Assembly: GCF_014892575.1 (NCBI RefSeq)
Contig: NZ_JADBGI010000003.1
Location: 1-64,000, forward strand
Direction of reading: 5' to 3'
Length of the DNA: 64,000 nucleotides
Source: Nocardiopsis coralli
GTDB lineage: Bacteria; Actinomycetota; Actinomycetes; Streptosporangiales; Streptosporangiaceae
Under the pieces are notes generated by a model that saw only the letters and a program-made list of their open reading frames with translations, made no database searches and had not been told where the DNA came from. A program made the translations under genes and the position numbers. Of this stretch, positions 32,003 through 43,330 are shown in pieces; positions within the stretch are counted from its first letter, which is position 1, and every line of letters starts with the position of its first letter.

Positions 32003-33636
32003 CCCTCGCCTCCTTCCTCGGCGGTGGCGCCGTCAGTGGCCGAGGCATCCTCGGTGCCGATCTGCACGGTGCGTTCGACCGCGGGGTCGATCGCGTCGAG
32101 CAGCGGCTGGGGGTACAGGCCGAACACGATGAGCAGGGCCAGGAGCGGCCCGACCGCCCACTTCTCGCGCAGGTTCAGGTCCTTGAGGCCGGACAGCTTC
32201 TCGGGGGTGGGGCCGGTCATGGTGCGCTGGAACATCCACAGGATGTAGAGCGCGGCCAGCACCACACCGATGACGGCGACGACGGCCGCGACCGGGTTGA
32301 AGGCGTAGACCCCGACGAGCACGAGGAACTCGCTGACGAACGGGGCCAGCCCGGGCAGGGCGAGCCCGGCGAGGCCGGCGACGAGGAAGACCCCGGCCAG
32401 CTGCGGGGCGACCTTCTGCACGCCCCCGTAGTCGGCGATCTGCGCGCTGCCGCGGCGGGCGATCAGGAAGCCCACGACCAGGAACAGCGCCCCGGTCGCG
32501 AACCCGTGGTTGACCATGTACAGGGCCGCGCCGGCCTGCGCCTGCTCGGTCAGCGCGAAGATCCCCAGCGTGATGAACCCGAAGTGGGACACCGACGTGT
32601 AGGCGATCAGGCGCATCATGTCGCTCTGGCCGATCGCGAGGATCGCGCCGTAGACGATGCTGACCAGGCTGAGGGCCACGACGGGCCACACGAACGCCGA
32701 CACCGCCGAGGGGAACAGTTCCAGGCAGTAGCGGAGCATGCCGTAGGTGCCGACCTTGTCGAGCACGCCGACGAGGAGCACCGCGGTTCCGGGCCGGGAG
32801 GCCTGGGCGGCGTCGGGCAGCCACGTGTGCACCGGCCACATCGGCGCCTTGATCGCGAAGGCGATGAAGAAGCCGAGGAACAGCCACACGGCCAGTTCGG
32901 TCTCGATACCGGCCAGGGCGCCGCCGGGCCCCGCGAGCTCGGTCCACAGGAACGTGCCACCGACGACGTAGACGCCGATGACGGCGACCAGCATGATGAG
33001 GCCGCCGACGAGGCTGTACAGCAGGAACTTCACCGCGGCGCGGGCCCGCTGCTCGCCCCGGCCGTAGCGCCCGATCATGAAGTACACCGGGATCAGCATG
33101 GCCTCGAAGAAGACGTAGAACAGGAACACGTCCGCTGCGGCGAAGACACCGACCATCATGGCCTGCAGGGCCAGGATGAGCGCGAAGTACCCGGCGCCGC
33201 CGTCCTCGCGGTCGTCGTGCTCGCGCCAGGCGGCGAGCATGACCAGCGGTACGAGCACGGCCGAGAGCAGGATCAGCACCAGGGCGATGCCGTCGACGCC
33301 GACCGCGTAGTGCACCCCGAAGCGCGGGATCCACTCGTGTGTCTGCTCGAACTGCAGCCCGCCCGCTCCGGTGTCGAAGCGCAGGGCCATGGCCACGACC
33401 ACGGCCAGGGTCGCGAGGGAGAACCCGAACGCGGCGCGCTTGGCGTTCTCGGCCCCGACGGCCGCGGGCCCCGCGGGGCGGACCTCGGTGATGGTGTCGG
33501 TGCCGCCTCCGGTGGCGGCTTCGCTCCGGCGCCTCTGTGCCGTGTCGGCCGCGGGCGCCTGTGCCCGGGCGAGTGCCCAGACGGCGACCGCGCCGATCGC
33601 GGGAAGCGCGATCGCGATGGTGAGCCAGGGGATCAT
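31999..33636 (-). CDS. nuoM: NADH-quinone oxidoreductase subunit M
   Basis: An antiporter-like proton-channel subunit of complex I (545 residues, about 14 helices). Seen: YFMIGRYGRGEQRARAAVKF, the catalytic-type AIKAPMWPVHTWLPDAAQAS with conserved Lys and His, and LIAYTSVSHFGFITLG. The ATG at 33636 abuts the TAA of nuoL. An acidic tail (TEDASATDGATAEEGGEG) ends the protein, as commonly seen in actinomycete Nuo subunits. The stop overlaps nuoN. Confidence 0.97.
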   Translation of the reverse strand: MIPWLTIAIALPAIGAVAVWALARAQAPAADTAQRRRSEAATGGGTDTITEVRPAGPAAVGAENAKRAAFGFSLATLAVVVAMALRFDTGAGGLQFEQTHEWIPRFGVHYAVGVDGIALVLILLSAVLVPLVMLAAWREHDDREDGGAGYFALILALQAMMVGVFAAADVFLFYVFFEAMLIPVYFMIGRYGRGEQRARAAVKFLLYSLVGGLIMLVAVIGVYVVGGTFLWTELAGPGGALAGIETELAVWLFLGFFIAFAIKAPMWPVHTWLPDAAQASRPGTAVLLVGVLDKVGTYGMLRYCLELFPSAVSAFVWPVVALSLVSIVYGAILAIGQSDMMRLIAYTSVSHFGFITLGIFALTEQAQAGAALYMVNHGFATGALFLVVGFLIARRGSAQIADYGGVQKVAPQLAGVFLVAGLAGLALPGLAPFVSEFLVLVGVYAFNPVAAVVAVIGVVLAALYILWMFQRTMTGPTPEKLSGLKDLNLREKWAVGPLLALLIVFGLYPQPLLDAIDPAVERTVQIGTEDASATDGATAEEGGEG

Positions 33637-35589
33637 TTACAACCTCACAACCAGCGTCGCGGCGACGATGACGGCGCCGAAGAGCATGGTGAGCGCGTAG
33701 CTCCGGGCGAACCCGGTCTGTGCCCGGCCCAGCCCGGACGAGGAGTCGCGGACCCCGGCCCCGAGGCCGTTGACCGCGGCGTCGATGACCTTGTCCTCGA
33801 TGGTGACCAGGGCCTTGGTGAGCACCTGGCCGGGCCGCATGAGCAGGCCCTCGTTGATCTCGTTGCCGTACAGCTCCTTGCGGGCGGCGACGGTGACGAA
33901 GCTGCCCTTCGGTGCGACCTGTGCGACCGGCTTGCGCAGGTACATCGCCCAGGCCACGGCCACGCCGAGGACGAGCACGACCAGGGCGGCGATGCCGTAG
34001 GGGGCGGTGAAGGCGTGCGCCACGGAGAAGTGGTGCACCTCCGCGCCGACGGCGGGCGCGAGGAACCCGGCGAACCGGTCGCCGAGCATGAGGAACGCGC
34101 CCAGTCCGAGCGATCCGATGGCGAGCAGGACCATGGGCACGGTCATGTTCGCGGGCGACTCGTGGGGGTGGACCCCTTCCTCCCAGCGCGGCTTGCCGAG
34201 GAAGGTCATGAAGACCATCCGCGACATGTAGAACGCGGTGAGCAGGGCACCGGCGATGACGGCGCTGCCCAGGACGAGCCCGGTGGTGCCGCCGACGCCG
34301 AAGGTGGCGGAGATGATGCTCTCCTTGGTCCACCAGCCCGACAGCAGCGGGACACCGATGATGGCCAGGTAGCCGAGCCCGAAGGTGGCGAAGGTGATCG
34401 GCATCTTCGTGGCGAGGCCGCCGTAGCGCCGCATGTCCACGCCCTCGTTCATGGCGTGCATGACCGAGCCCGCGCCCAGGAACAGCCCGGCCTTGAAGAA
34501 GCCGTGCGTGATCAGGTGGGCGATCGCGGCGACGTAACCGGCGGGGCCGAGCCCGGCGGCCAGGACCATCATGCCGATCTGGCTCATCGTCGATCCGGCC
34601 AGGGACTTCTTGATGTCGTCCTTGGCCGAGGCGATGATGCCGCCGGCGAGCATGGTGGCCGCGCCGACCGCGAGCACGGCGGTCTGTGCGACCGCGGCGC
34701 CCTCGAAGATCGGGCCGGCGCGCACGATGAGGTACACACCGGCGGTGACCATGGTGGCCGCGTGGATGAGCGCGGACACCGGGGTCGGGCCCTCCATCGC
34801 GTCGAGCAGCCACGCCTGGAGCGGGAGCTGCGCGGACTTGCCGCACGCGCCGAGGAGCAGCAGCAGGCCGATCGCCAGGAGGATCCCGTCGCTCGCGCCG
34901 GGCACGGCGGCGAAGACCTCGCTGAAGCTGACCGCCCCGAGCACGGCGAACATGATCATGATCGCCACGAGCAGGCCCAGGTCACCGACGCGGTTGATGA
35001 GGAAGGCCTTCTTCGCGGCGGTGGCCGCGGTGGGCTTGTACTGCCAGAACCCGATGAGCAGGTAGGAGGCCAGGCCCACACCCTCCCAGCCGAGGAAGAG
35101 CAGCACGAAGTTGTCCGCCAGCACCAGCACGAGCATGGCGGCGACGAACAGGTTGAGGTAGGCGAAGAAGCGGCGCCGACCGGGGTCCTCGGCCATGTAG
35201 CCGATGGAGTACACGTGGATGAGTGAACCCACGAAGGTGATCAGCAGGGCGAAGCTGATCGAGAGCGGGTCCACGAGGAGGTTGACTCCCGCCGAGAAGT
35301 CCCCGACGGCGAACCACTCGTAGACGGGGACGGAGACGCTGCGTGCGTCGCCGGCCCGGCCGAGCAGGTCGAACAGGATCAGCGCCGCCAGGGCGAAGGA
35401 GGCGATCGGGAGGACCGTCGCCAACAGGTGGCCCCACTTGTCCGTGCGCCGCCCGCCCAGCAGCAGGATCGCCGCGCCCGCGAGGGGCAGGGCGAACAGC
35501 AGCCAGGCGAAGGACAGCACGGGGCTGTCGGCGGCGGTCGCCACCGCGGGTTCGGCGGCGAGGTACGCGTGATGTTGTGTCACTGCCAC
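33637..35589 (-). CDS. nuoL: NADH-quinone oxidoreductase subunit L
   Basis: The largest antiporter-like subunit (650 residues) with the amphipathic lateral helix that spans the membrane arm of complex I. Blocks include LITFVGSLIHVYSIGYMAED, FLGWEGVGLASYLLIGFW, LLDAMEGPTPVSALIHAATM and a C-terminal AYLRKPVAQVAP region. GTG start at 35589, 8 nt after the nuoK stop; TAA stop directly adjoining nuoM. Confidence 0.97.
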   Translation of the reverse strand: MAVTQHHAYLAAEPAVATAADSPVLSFAWLLFALPLAGAAILLLGGRRTDKWGHLLATVLPIASFALAALILFDLLGRAGDARSVSVPVYEWFAVGDFSAGVNLLVDPLSISFALLITFVGSLIHVYSIGYMAEDPGRRRFFAYLNLFVAAMLVLVLADNFVLLFLGWEGVGLASYLLIGFWQYKPTAATAAKKAFLINRVGDLGLLVAIMIMFAVLGAVSFSEVFAAVPGASDGILLAIGLLLLLGACGKSAQLPLQAWLLDAMEGPTPVSALIHAATMVTAGVYLIVRAGPIFEGAAVAQTAVLAVGAATMLAGGIIASAKDDIKKSLAGSTMSQIGMMVLAAGLGPAGYVAAIAHLITHGFFKAGLFLGAGSVMHAMNEGVDMRRYGGLATKMPITFATFGLGYLAIIGVPLLSGWWTKESIISATFGVGGTTGLVLGSAVIAGALLTAFYMSRMVFMTFLGKPRWEEGVHPHESPANMTVPMVLLAIGSLGLGAFLMLGDRFAGFLAPAVGAEVHHFSVAHAFTAPYGIAALVVLVLGVAVAWAMYLRKPVAQVAPKGSFVTVAARKELYGNEINEGLLMRPGQVLTKALVTIEDKVIDAAVNGLGAGVRDSSSGLGRAQTGFARSYALTMLFGAVIVAATLVVRL

Positions 35590-35597
35590 GTCGCCTT

Positions 35598-35897
35598 CTA
35601 GTTCTTGAGCAGGTTGGCGTCATCGAGCGACGCCGACCTGCGGGTCCGGAAGATCTGCATGATGATCGCGAGGCCCACGACCACCTCGGCTGCGGCGACG
35701 ACCATCACGAAGAAGGCGATGACCTGCCCCTCGATGTCTCCGTGCATCCGGGCGAACGCGACGAACGCCAGGTTGCAGGCGTTGAGCATGAGCTCCACGC
35801 ACATGAAGACGATGATCGCGTTGCGGCGCACGAGGACGCCGACCGCGCCGATGGTGAACAGCAGCGCCGCGAGGACGATGTAGTTCATCGGGTCCAC
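35598..35897 (-). CDS. nuoK: NADH-quinone oxidoreductase subunit K
   Basis: A three-helix membrane subunit (99 residues) with the conserved glutamates in [15 protein letters not shown] and [11 protein letters not shown], needed for proton pumping. I chose the GTG at 35897, which has AGGAGG 10 nt upstream and gives the usual N terminus [14 protein letters not shown]. The ATG at 35888 lies 19 nt from that site. With this start it overlaps the end of nuoJ by 13 bp. Confidence 0.95.
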   Translation of the reverse strand: MDPMNYIVLAALLFTIGAVGVLVRRNAIIVFMCVELMLNACNLAFVAFARMHGDIEGQVIAFFVMVVAAAEVVVGLAIIMQIFRTRRSASLDDANLLKN

Positions 35898-36859
35898 GAG
35901 GACTCGACCTCCTGCCCGTTGCCGTTCTCGTCGTGCTCGCCGGAGTCACTGCCCTCGGCGGTCTCTCCGCCGCCGGGGTCAGCACCGTGCGCACCGTCAC
36001 CGGACCCCTCGTCGGCCTCGGTGGGTTCGGCCTCCTTGAGGCTCGTGGGGTCGGAACCGCCGCCGGGCAGCGCGGCCCGTCCGGCCCGTACCTCCTCGGG
36101 CACCTCGGACTGGAACTCCGGGTCGCGTGCGGTGAGCACCGGGTTCAGCGAGAGCTGGGAGACGGTGCCGTCCGGCAGCAGCGCCGGCATGTCGATGGCG
36201 TTGTGCCGTGCGTAGGTGCCCGGGCCGGGCAGCGGGGTCGGGTGGTCGCCGCGGATGCGGTCCTCGGCCATCTCCCTCTGGGTGCGGCGCTTCTTGGTGC
36301 GGGCGGTGTGGGCCAGCACCATCGCGCCGAGCACGGCGGTGATGAGCAGCGCCGCGGTGGCCTCGAAGGCGACCAGGTAGCGCAGGATCAGCTCACCGGC
36401 GATCCAGGGGATGCTGCCGCCTGCCGCGGCCGCGCCGCCGGCGATCCCGGTCGGGTCGCCGACGCTGATGCGGGTGATGCCGGTGACGAGCGCGCCGACG
36501 AAGGCGAGCGCGACCACGGCGGTCATGAGGCGCTGTCCGCCGAGCGTCTCCACGAGGGAGTCCGCGGAGCTGACACCCACGAGCATCAGCACGAACAGGA
36601 ACAGCATCAGGACCGCGCCGGTGTAGACGACGATCTGCACGACCATGAGGAACGGTGCCTCGTTGATGCCGTAGAAGATCGCCAGGCCGACCATGGACAG
36701 CGCCATCGACATCGCCGAGTGCACGGCCTTGCGGGAGAAGACCACGCCCAGGGCGCCGAGCACCACGACGGTGCCCAGCACCCAGAAGACGCCGGCCTCT
36801 CCCCCGCCGATGGGGGCGGCGAGGGTCGTCACGGGGGAAGCGGGAGCGAGCGGGTTCAA
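35885..36859 (-). CDS. nuoJ: NADH-quinone oxidoreductase subunit J with long tail
   Basis: A membrane subunit of complex I (324 residues). The five-helix core (about 1-195) includes [20 protein letters not shown], the conserved pi-bulge helix region, then [14 protein letters not shown]. About 130 extra residues follow; they are charged and Gly/Glu/Asp-rich ([20 protein letters not shown]). NuoJ is often extended in actinomycetes but this is a long tail. The TTG start at 36859 overlaps the nuoI stop (TTGA) and has GGAGG upstream, so TTG is the likely start. Confidence 0.94.
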   Translation of the reverse strand: MNPLAPASPVTTLAAPIGGGEAGVFWVLGTVVVLGALGVVFSRKAVHSAMSMALSMVGLAIFYGINEAPFLMVVQIVVYTGAVLMLFLFVLMLVGVSSADSLVETLGGQRLMTAVVALAFVGALVTGITRISVGDPTGIAGGAAAAGGSIPWIAGELILRYLVAFEATAALLITAVLGAMVLAHTARTKKRRTQREMAEDRIRGDHPTPLPGPGTYARHNAIDMPALLPDGTVSQLSLNPVLTARDPEFQSEVPEEVRAGRAALPGGGSDPTSLKEAEPTEADEGSGDGAHGADPGGGETAEGSDSGEHDENGNGQEVESSWTR

Positions 36860-37404
36860 CGCAGGGCCTCCGCGTCCTCGGCCGTGCCCTGCGAACCGTG
36901 CTCACCGCGTCCGGTGGCGTAGTAGTCCTGTTCGGTCTCGCCCAGGCGCATGGGGTGGGGCGGCTCCTCCATGCCCTCCTTCAGGGGCGCCAGGAGCTGT
37001 TCCTTGGTCCAGATCAGGCTCTGGCGGCTGTCGTCGGCGAGCTCGTACTCGTTGGTCATGGTCAGGGCGCGCGTGGGGCACGCCTCGACACAGAGCCCGC
37101 AGAGGATGCAGCGCAGGTAGTTGATCTGGTAGACGCGGCCGTAGCGCTCGCCGGGCGAGTACCGGTCGTCGTCGGTGTTGTCCCCGGCCTCGACGTAGAT
37201 CGCGTCGGCGGGGCAGGCCCAGGCGCACAGTTCGCACCCGATGCACTTCTCCAGACCGTCGGCCCAGCGGTTGAGCTGGTGACGTCCGTGGAAGCGGGGC
37301 GCCGTGGGGCGCTTGACCTCCGGGTACTCGACGGTGGGCACCTTCTTGAACATCGTGTGGAAGGTGACACCGAATCCCTTCACGGGGTTGAGCCACTCAA
37401 GCAC
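36856..37404 (-). CDS. nuoI: NADH-quinone oxidoreductase subunit I
   Basis: The peripheral ferredoxin-like subunit carrying clusters N6a and N6b (182 residues). Two 4Fe-4S motifs are visible: [16 protein letters not shown] and [16 protein letters not shown]. The GTG at 37404 has GGAGG 7 nt upstream and overlaps the end of nuoH by 8 bp. The longer open frame upstream is inside nuoH and not used. Confidence 0.96.
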   Translation of the reverse strand: MLEWLNPVKGFGVTFHTMFKKVPTVEYPEVKRPTAPRFHGRHQLNRWADGLEKCIGCELCAWACPADAIYVEAGDNTDDDRYSPGERYGRVYQINYLRCILCGLCVEACPTRALTMTNEYELADDSRQSLIWTKEQLLAPLKEGMEEPPHPMRLGETEQDYYATGRGEHGSQGTAEDAEALR

Positions 37405-38770
37405 CGGAAACCTCCTCACCCTTCTGGTTGCGGTCCGCAGCGGCGGCGGTGGCCGTCCGCGGCGGTTCGGCGAGCACGCTGCTGCCGTAGTGCGATGCCG
37501 TGCTCGGGGGCACAGGGAACCCGCCGAAGGACGGGTCGCTGTGGGCCCTGCGCGCGTTCTCGGCGCGTTCGCGGTTCTCCTCCGCGCGCTCGCGGCGCAC
37601 GTGGCGCAGCCAGGCGTAGAAGGAGGCGAGGGTGGCCACGGTGAAGGCGGCCACGACCAGCCCGATGACCACCGGGGAGGCACCGTCGAGCACGAGCATG
37701 CGCACGACGGCCACGCCGGTGATCCACACGAGCTGGATGGGGATGAGCACCTTCCACCCGAGCTTCATGAGCTGGTCGTAGCGCACGCGGGGCAGGCTGC
37801 CGCGGGCCCAGATGAACAGGAACATGACGGCGAGGAACTTGAGCAGCCACCACAGGGCGGGCCACCAGCCCTCGTTCGCGCCGGGGAAGATCGCGGTGAC
37901 GCCGGGCGGGGCGTACCAGCCGCCGAGGAACAGCGTCACCGACACCGCGGCGACGGTGCACATGTTGACGTACTCGGCGAGGAAGAACATCGTGAACTTC
38001 ATCGACCCGTACTCGGTCATGAAGCCGCCGACGATCTCACCCTCGCCCTCGGCCAGGTCGAACGGCAGACGGTTGGTCTCGCCGATCATCGTCACGATGT
38101 AGATCAGGAACGAGGGCAGCAGCAGGACCGCGAACCACACGTTCTCCTGGGCGGCGACGATCCCCGAGGTGGTGAGCGTGCCGGCCATGATGAAGACCGC
38201 CACGAACGACAGGCCCATGGCGATCTCGTAGCTGATGACCTGGGCGGAGGCGCGCAGGCCGCCGAGCAGTGCGTACGGCGACTGGGAGGCCCAGCCGCCG
38301 AGCACGAACCCGTAGACGCCGAGCGCGGCGGTGGCGAGCACGAGCAGCGCGGCGATGGGCAGGTCGGTGAGCTGCAGCGGGGTCATGACCCCGAACATGT
38401 TCACCTCGGGGCCGATCGGGATCACCGCGAACGCCAGGAACGCGGGGACCGCCGCGATGATGGGCGCCGCGATGTAGACGAACCGGTCGACCTGGCGCGG
38501 TATCAGGTCCTCCTTGAGGGAGAGCTTGATCCCGTCGAACAGGGACTGCAGGAGACCGAAGGGGCCCATCCGGTTGGGTCCGTGGCGCTGCTGCATGCGG
38601 CCCATGACCTTGCGGTCGGCCATGATCATCATGAGCACGCAGAGCATGAGGAAGACGAAGATCCCCAACGCCTTGATGGTGACGATCCACCAGGGGTCGT
38701 TGCCGAACATCTCCAGGGTGCTCTCCGAGGCCAGGTGGGCCGCGCGCGGATCGAGAGCGACGGGGGTCAC
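37397..38770 (-). CDS. nuoH: NADH-quinone oxidoreductase subunit H
   Basis: The membrane subunit that lines the quinone channel (457 residues). Blocks: [20 protein letters not shown], then [34 protein letters not shown], and [20 protein letters not shown] Glu/Arg/Ser-rich C-terminal tail of about 60 residues extends past the core, as in other actinomycetes. GTG start overlaps nuoG stop by 4 bp. Confidence 0.97.
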   Translation of the reverse strand: MTPVALDPRAAHLASESTLEMFGNDPWWIVTIKALGIFVFLMLCVLMMIMADRKVMGRMQQRHGPNRMGPFGLLQSLFDGIKLSLKEDLIPRQVDRFVYIAAPIIAAVPAFLAFAVIPIGPEVNMFGVMTPLQLTDLPIAALLVLATAALGVYGFVLGGWASQSPYALLGGLRASAQVISYEIAMGLSFVAVFIMAGTLTTSGIVAAQENVWFAVLLLPSFLIYIVTMIGETNRLPFDLAEGEGEIVGGFMTEYGSMKFTMFFLAEYVNMCTVAAVSVTLFLGGWYAPPGVTAIFPGANEGWWPALWWLLKFLAVMFLFIWARGSLPRVRYDQLMKLGWKVLIPIQLVWITGVAVVRMLVLDGASPVVIGLVVAAFTVATLASFYAWLRHVRRERAEENRERAENARRAHSDPSFGGFPVPPSTASHYGSSVLAEPPRTATAAAADRNQKGEEVSGA

Positions 38771-41229
38771 TGGTGCCTCCCGGCGTCGGTGGTGGGCGTG
38801 GCCAGCGCGACCGTCTCCCCTGCGTGGCTGCCCAGGTCATGGCGCAGGTCGCAGCCGTGGGCGTTGGCGGGGAGCCAGACGACCCGGTCGGGGATGTCGG
38901 TGACGATCGCGGGGACGGTCACCGATCCGGTGGCGCCGGTGACACGCAGGCTCCCCCCGTCGGCGACCCCGGCCTCGTCGGCGGTGGCCCGGGACAGGTA
39001 GGCGCGGGCGGGCCGGGCGGTGCCGGCGAGGAACGGCTCGCCGTCCTCCATGCGCCCGGTGCCGAGCAGTTGGCGCCACGTGGACAGGACGGCCTGTCCG
39101 GCGGCGGGCTCGGGCACGTCGGCGGGCCTGGCGGCGGGGGCGGGTGCCCGTTCGCCGGTCCAGGTCCCCAGTTCCATGAGCTCGCGGTAGGCGGTGGCGT
39201 CGTCGGGCAGCCCGAGGTGCACGTCCATGGCGTCGGCGACGGCGGAGAGCACCCGCAGGTCGGAGAGGGCACCGGGCACCTTGAGCGCGTCGCCGAAGGG
39301 GCGGTGGCGCCCCTCCCAGTCGACGAAGGTGCCGGACTTCTCGGCGACGGCGGCCACCGGGAGGACGACGTCGGCCCGGTCGGTGGCGTCGCTCGCCCGC
39401 AGTTCGAGGCTGACGATGAACGGCACCCGTGCCAGGGCCGCACGCGCGGCCTCGGGGTCGGGCAGGTCGTCGAGCTCGACGCCGGCGATGACGAGCGCGT
39501 CGAGTTCACCCGCCGCGGCTGCGGCGAGGATGGCCTCGGTGTCGCGGCCGGGCTCCTCGGGCAGGCGGCCGGTGTTCCAGGCGCGGGCGACCTCGGCGCG
39601 GGCCTCGGCGTCGGCGACGGGGCGCCCGCCGGGCAGCAGCCCGGGCAGGGTTCCGGCGTCGACGGCACCGCGTTCACCGGCACGGCGCGGGACCCACGCG
39701 AGGCGGGCGCCGGTGCGTTCGGCCAGGGAGGCGGCCGCGGTGAGCCCGCCGGGCACCGAGCCCAGGCGTTCGCCGACGAGCACGACGGCGCCCTCCTGGC
39801 CGAGGGCCTCGACGGCGCCGGGGTGCTCGGTCTCCAGCTGGTTGAGCACACGGCCCTCGTCGCCGGGCACGGTCGGAACCAGGGCCCCGCCGGCCTTGCT
39901 CAGTCCGAGGGTGGCGTGGGAGGCCACCGAGAACGCCTGGAGCCCGTGCTTGCGGTGGCCCTTGCGCAGCCGCAGGAACACCGTCGGGGACTCGTCCTCG
40001 GGGTCGAACCCGGCCATGAGCACGGCGGGTGCGTTCTCCAGGGCGGTGAAGTCCACGCCGATCGGGGCCCCGGCCACACGGTTGGCCAGGAACGCCGCCT
40101 CCTCGTCGGAGGTCCTGCGGGCGCGCATGTCCACGTCGTTGGTGTCCAGGGCCAGGCGCGCGAACTTCGCGTAGGCGTAGGCGTCCTCGAGGGTCAGGCG
40201 ACCGCCCGCGAGCACGCCCGTGCGGCCGCGTGCGCGCGTGAGGCCGTCGGCGGCGATGCTGACCGCCTCCGACCAGGACGCGAACTCCAGGGCGCGGCTG
40301 TCCTCGTCGCGCACCAGGGGCCGGGTGAGCCGGTCGGACTGCGTGGCGTAGGTGAAGGCCCAGCGGCCCTTGTCGCAGTTCCACTCCTCGTTGACCTGCG
40401 GGTCGTCGCCGGCCAGGCGGCGGGTGACCTTGCCGCGTCGGTGGTCGGTGCGCTGGGCGCAGCCGCCGGCGCAGTGCTCGCAGACGCTGGGCGTGGAGAC
40501 CAGGTCGAAGGGGCGCGACCGGAACCGGTAGGCGGCGCCGGTGAGCGCGCCGACCGGGCAGATCTGCACGGTGTTGCCGGAGAAGTAGGAGTTGAAGGGC
40601 TCGTCACCGGCGATGCCGACCTGCTCCTGGGCGCCGCGTTCCATGAGCTCGATGAGGGGGTCGCCGGCGATCTGTGCGGCGAAGCGGGTGCAGCGCGCGC
40701 ACTGGATGCAGCGTTCCCGGTCGAGCAGGACCTGGCTGGACAGCGAGATCGGCTTGGGGAAGGTGCGCTTGACGTCGATGAAGCGCGACTCCCCCTGCCC
40801 GCTGGACATCGCCTGGTTCTGCAGGGGGCACTCGCCGCCCTTGTCGCAGACGGGGCAGTCCAGCGGGTGGTTGATGAGCAGGAACTCCATGATCCCGCGC
40901 TGGGCCTTCTCCGCCACCGGGGAGGTCAGGTGGGTGTTGACCACCATCCCCTCCATGACGGTGATGGTGCAGGAGGCCTGGGGTTTGGGCATGCCCCGGC
41001 CGTTGCCCATGTCGGGGATCTCCACCAGGCACTGGCGGCAGGCCCCGACGGGGTCCAGGAGCGGGTGGTCGCAGAACCGGGGGATCTGGATCCCGAGCAG
41101 TTCGGCGGCCCGGATCAGCAGGGTGCCCTTGGGGACCTGGATCTGGAACCCGTCGATGGTGACGGTGATCAGGTCCTCCGGCGGCGGGGCCGGCGCCGAC
41201 CCGCCGGAGGTGTTGGAGGTGACGGTCAC
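38767..41229 (-). CDS. nuoG: NADH-quinone oxidoreductase subunit G
   Basis: The large iron-sulfur subunit (820 residues) of the peripheral arm. A 2Fe-2S domain has [15 protein letters not shown], followed by [10 protein letters not shown] with a His-containing ligand loop, 4Fe-4[11 protein letters not shown], and a further cysteine group [10 protein letters not shown] at the start of the molybdopterin-oxidoreductase-like domain, which makes up the rest and is catalytically inactive in complex I. The GTG at 41229 overlaps the nuoF stop (GTGA) and follows GGAGGG; an in-frame start further upstream would lie within nuoF. Confidence 0.95.
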   Translation of the reverse strand: MTVTSNTSGGSAPAPPPEDLITVTIDGFQIQVPKGTLLIRAAELLGIQIPRFCDHPLLDPVGACRQCLVEIPDMGNGRGMPKPQASCTITVMEGMVVNTHLTSPVAEKAQRGIMEFLLINHPLDCPVCDKGGECPLQNQAMSSGQGESRFIDVKRTFPKPISLSSQVLLDRERCIQCARCTRFAAQIAGDPLIELMERGAQEQVGIAGDEPFNSYFSGNTVQICPVGALTGAAYRFRSRPFDLVSTPSVCEHCAGGCAQRTDHRRGKVTRRLAGDDPQVNEEWNCDKGRWAFTYATQSDRLTRPLVRDEDSRALEFASWSEAVSIAADGLTRARGRTGVLAGGRLTLEDAYAYAKFARLALDTNDVDMRARRTSDEEAAFLANRVAGAPIGVDFTALENAPAVLMAGFDPEDESPTVFLRLRKGHRKHGLQAFSVASHATLGLSKAGGALVPTVPGDEGRVLNQLETEHPGAVEALGQEGAVVLVGERLGSVPGGLTAAASLAERTGARLAWVPRRAGERGAVDAGTLPGLLPGGRPVADAEARAEVARAWNTGRLPEEPGRDTEAILAAAAAGELDALVIAGVELDDLPDPEAARAALARVPFIVSLELRASDATDRADVVLPVAAVAEKSGTFVDWEGRHRPFGDALKVPGALSDLRVLSAVADAMDVHLGLPDDATAYRELMELGTWTGERAPAPAARPADVPEPAAGQAVLSTWRQLLGTGRMEDGEPFLAGTARPARAYLSRATADEAGVADGGSLRVTGATGSVTVPAIVTDIPDRVVWLPANAHGCDLRHDLGSHAGETVALATPTTDAGRHQ

Positions 41230-42545
41230 TGGTTCCCTCCCGTCGTGGTCGCGCGGTCGCCCCAGAGGGTGGACCTGGTGTGGTCGAAGGGGCACCCGCC
41301 CTTCTCGTAGTGGTCGACGTACTCCTGGCGGAAGTACTTGATCGACGACATGACGGGGCTCGCAGCGCCGTCGCCCAGCGCGCAGAAGGAGCGGCCGAGC
41401 AGGTTGTCGCAGATGTCGAGGAGCTTGTCGATGTCGGCCTCGGTGCCCTCACCGCGCTCCAGGCGGTCCAGCACCTGGACCATCCAGAAGTTGCCCTCGC
41501 GGCAGGGGGTGCACTTGCCGCAGGACTCGTGGGCGTAGAAGGCGATCCACCGGCCGACGGCGCGCACCACGCACGTGGTCTCGTCGAAGAGCTGCAGGGC
41601 GCGGGTGCCGAGCATGGACCCGGCCTGCCCCACGGACTCGAAGTCGAGCGGGGTGTCGAGGTGCTCGTCGGTGAAGATGGGTGTCGAGGACCCGCCGGGG
41701 GTCCAGAACTTGAGTTCGTGCCCGGGCCGCATGCCGCCGGCCATGTCGAGGAGCTCGCGCAGGGTGATGCCGAGCGGGGCCTCGTACTGGCCGGGGTTGG
41801 CCACGTGCCCGGACAGCGAGAAGAACCCGAACCCGGCGGACTTCTCGGTGCCCATGGCGGTGAACCACTCGGCGCCGTTGGCGACGATGCCGGGCACGCT
41901 GGCGATGGACTCGACGTTGTTGACCACGGTCGGCGAGGCGTAGAGCCCGGCCACGGCGGGGAACGGCGGCTTGAGCCGGGGCTGGCCGCGGTAACCCTCC
42001 AGGGAGTCCAGGAGCGCGGTCTCCTCGCCGCAGATGTAGGCGCCGGCGCCGGCGTGCACGACGACCTCGAGGTCGAAGCCGCTGCCGAGCACGTCGTTGC
42101 CGAAGATGCCGGCCTCGTACGCCTCGGCGACGGCCTGGCGCAGGCGCCGGACCACGTGGAGGACCTCGCCGCGCACGTAGATGAAGGCCTGGTGGGACCG
42201 GATCGCGTAGGCGGCGATCGCGATGCCCTCCAGCAGCACGTGCGGGTTGGCGAGCATGAGCGGGACGTCCTTGCAGGTGCCCGGCTCGGACTCGTCGGCG
42301 TTGACCACGAGGTAACGCGGCTTGGGGTTGTCGGCGGGCAGGAACCCCCACTTCATGCCGGTGGGGAACCCGGCGCCGCCGCGGCCGCGCAGGCCGGCCT
42401 GTTTGACCAGGTCGACGAGGGCGTCGGGCTCGGTGTCCAGGGCCTTGCGCAGGGCCTGGTAACCGCCGGTGGCCCGGTAGCCCTCGAGTGTGTAGGAGTC
42501 CGCGCGGTCCCAGTTCTCGGACAGGATCGGGGTCAGCGTGGTCAC
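41226..42545 (-). CDS. nuoF: NADH-quinone oxidoreductase subunit F
   Basis: The NADH- and FMN-binding subunit (439 residues) where electrons enter complex I. The glycine-rich nucleotide motif is [16 protein letters not shown], the FMN region includes [19 protein letters not shown], and the N3 cluster ligands are in [12 protein letters not shown] with a later Cys in [17 protein letters not shown] start overlapping nuoE by 4 bp. Confidence 0.97.
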   Translation of the reverse strand: MTTLTPILSENWDRADSYTLEGYRATGGYQALRKALDTEPDALVDLVKQAGLRGRGGAGFPTGMKWGFLPADNPKPRYLVVNADESEPGTCKDVPLMLANPHVLLEGIAIAAYAIRSHQAFIYVRGEVLHVVRRLRQAVAEAYEAGIFGNDVLGSGFDLEVVVHAGAGAYICGEETALLDSLEGYRGQPRLKPPFPAVAGLYASPTVVNNVESIASVPGIVANGAEWFTAMGTEKSAGFGFFSLSGHVANPGQYEAPLGITLRELLDMAGGMRPGHELKFWTPGGSSTPIFTDEHLDTPLDFESVGQAGSMLGTRALQLFDETTCVVRAVGRWIAFYAHESCGKCTPCREGNFWMVQVLDRLERGEGTEADIDKLLDICDNLLGRSFCALGDGAASPVMSSIKYFRQEYVDHYEKGGCPFDHTRSTLWGDRATTTGGNQ

Positions 42546-43330
42546 TGCGCACCCCCTTCTTCCTCGGAGGGGCGGGTGGGCAGGTCGTTCGGATCAGAAG
42601 GTGACTGCGCCGAAGGCGTCGTTTGAGGGTTGGTGGAGGGTGACGGGGGGGATCGCCAACCGCGCTCGCGCGCGAGCTTCAGACCGGCCAGGGACGGGCC
42701 CGCGGCCTGCACACCCTCGCCGCCGCGGCCGTCGTCGAACCCGGCCAGGACCCGGGAGGCCTGCTTCCAGGTGCAGACGCTCTCCGCGCCGCGGGTGGGT
42801 GCCACGTCCTTGCCCAGGCGCAGGTCGTCGACCAGGTTCCGGGCGGTCTCGGGGTTCTGGTTGTCGAAGAACTCCCAATTGACCATCACGACCGGCGCGA
42901 AGTCGCAGGCCGCGTTGCACTCGACGTGCTCCAGCGTGACCTTGCCGTCCTCGGTGGTGCCGCCGTTCTCCAGCTCCAGGTGCTCCTTGAGCGAGGAGTA
43001 GATCTCGTCGCCGCCCATGACCGCGCACAGGGTGTTGGTGCAGACACCGACCTGGTAGTCGCCGCCGGGCCCGCGCCGGTACATCGTGTAGAAGGTCGCG
43101 ACCGCGTTGACCTCGGCCAGCGTCAGGTCGAGCTGGTCGGCGCAGAACGCCATGCCCGCGGCGCTGACGTGCCCCTCGTCGGCCTGCACCAGGTGCAGCA
43201 GCGGCAGGAGCGCCGAGCGGGCCCGGGGGTAGCGGGCGATGATCTCCTTGGCGTCGGGTTCCAGTCGGGCGACGACATCGTCGGGGAACCGGGCCGTGCC
43301 GGTCCCCGGTGTGTTCTGGTGCTCGCTCAC
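42542..43330 (-). CDS. nuoE: NADH-quinone oxidoreductase subunit E
   Basis: The thioredoxin-fold 2Fe-2S subunit (262 residues). Ligand cysteines are in [13 protein letters not shown] and [14 protein letters not shown]. The usual core of about 165 residues is followed by an extension with an [19 protein letters not shown] block and a Pro/Ser-rich end; similar extensions are usual in actinomycetes. GTG start overlapping the nuoD stop. Confidence 0.96.
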   Translation of the reverse strand: MSEHQNTPGTGTARFPDDVVARLEPDAKEIIARYPRARSALLPLLHLVQADEGHVSAAGMAFCADQLDLTLAEVNAVATFYTMYRRGPGGDYQVGVCTNTLCAVMGGDEIYSSLKEHLELENGGTTEDGKVTLEHVECNAACDFAPVVMVNWEFFDNQNPETARNLVDDLRLGKDVAPTRGAESVCTWKQASRVLAGFDDGRGGEGVQAAGPSLAGLKLARERGWRSPPSPSTNPQTTPSAQSPSDPNDLPTRPSEEEGGAQ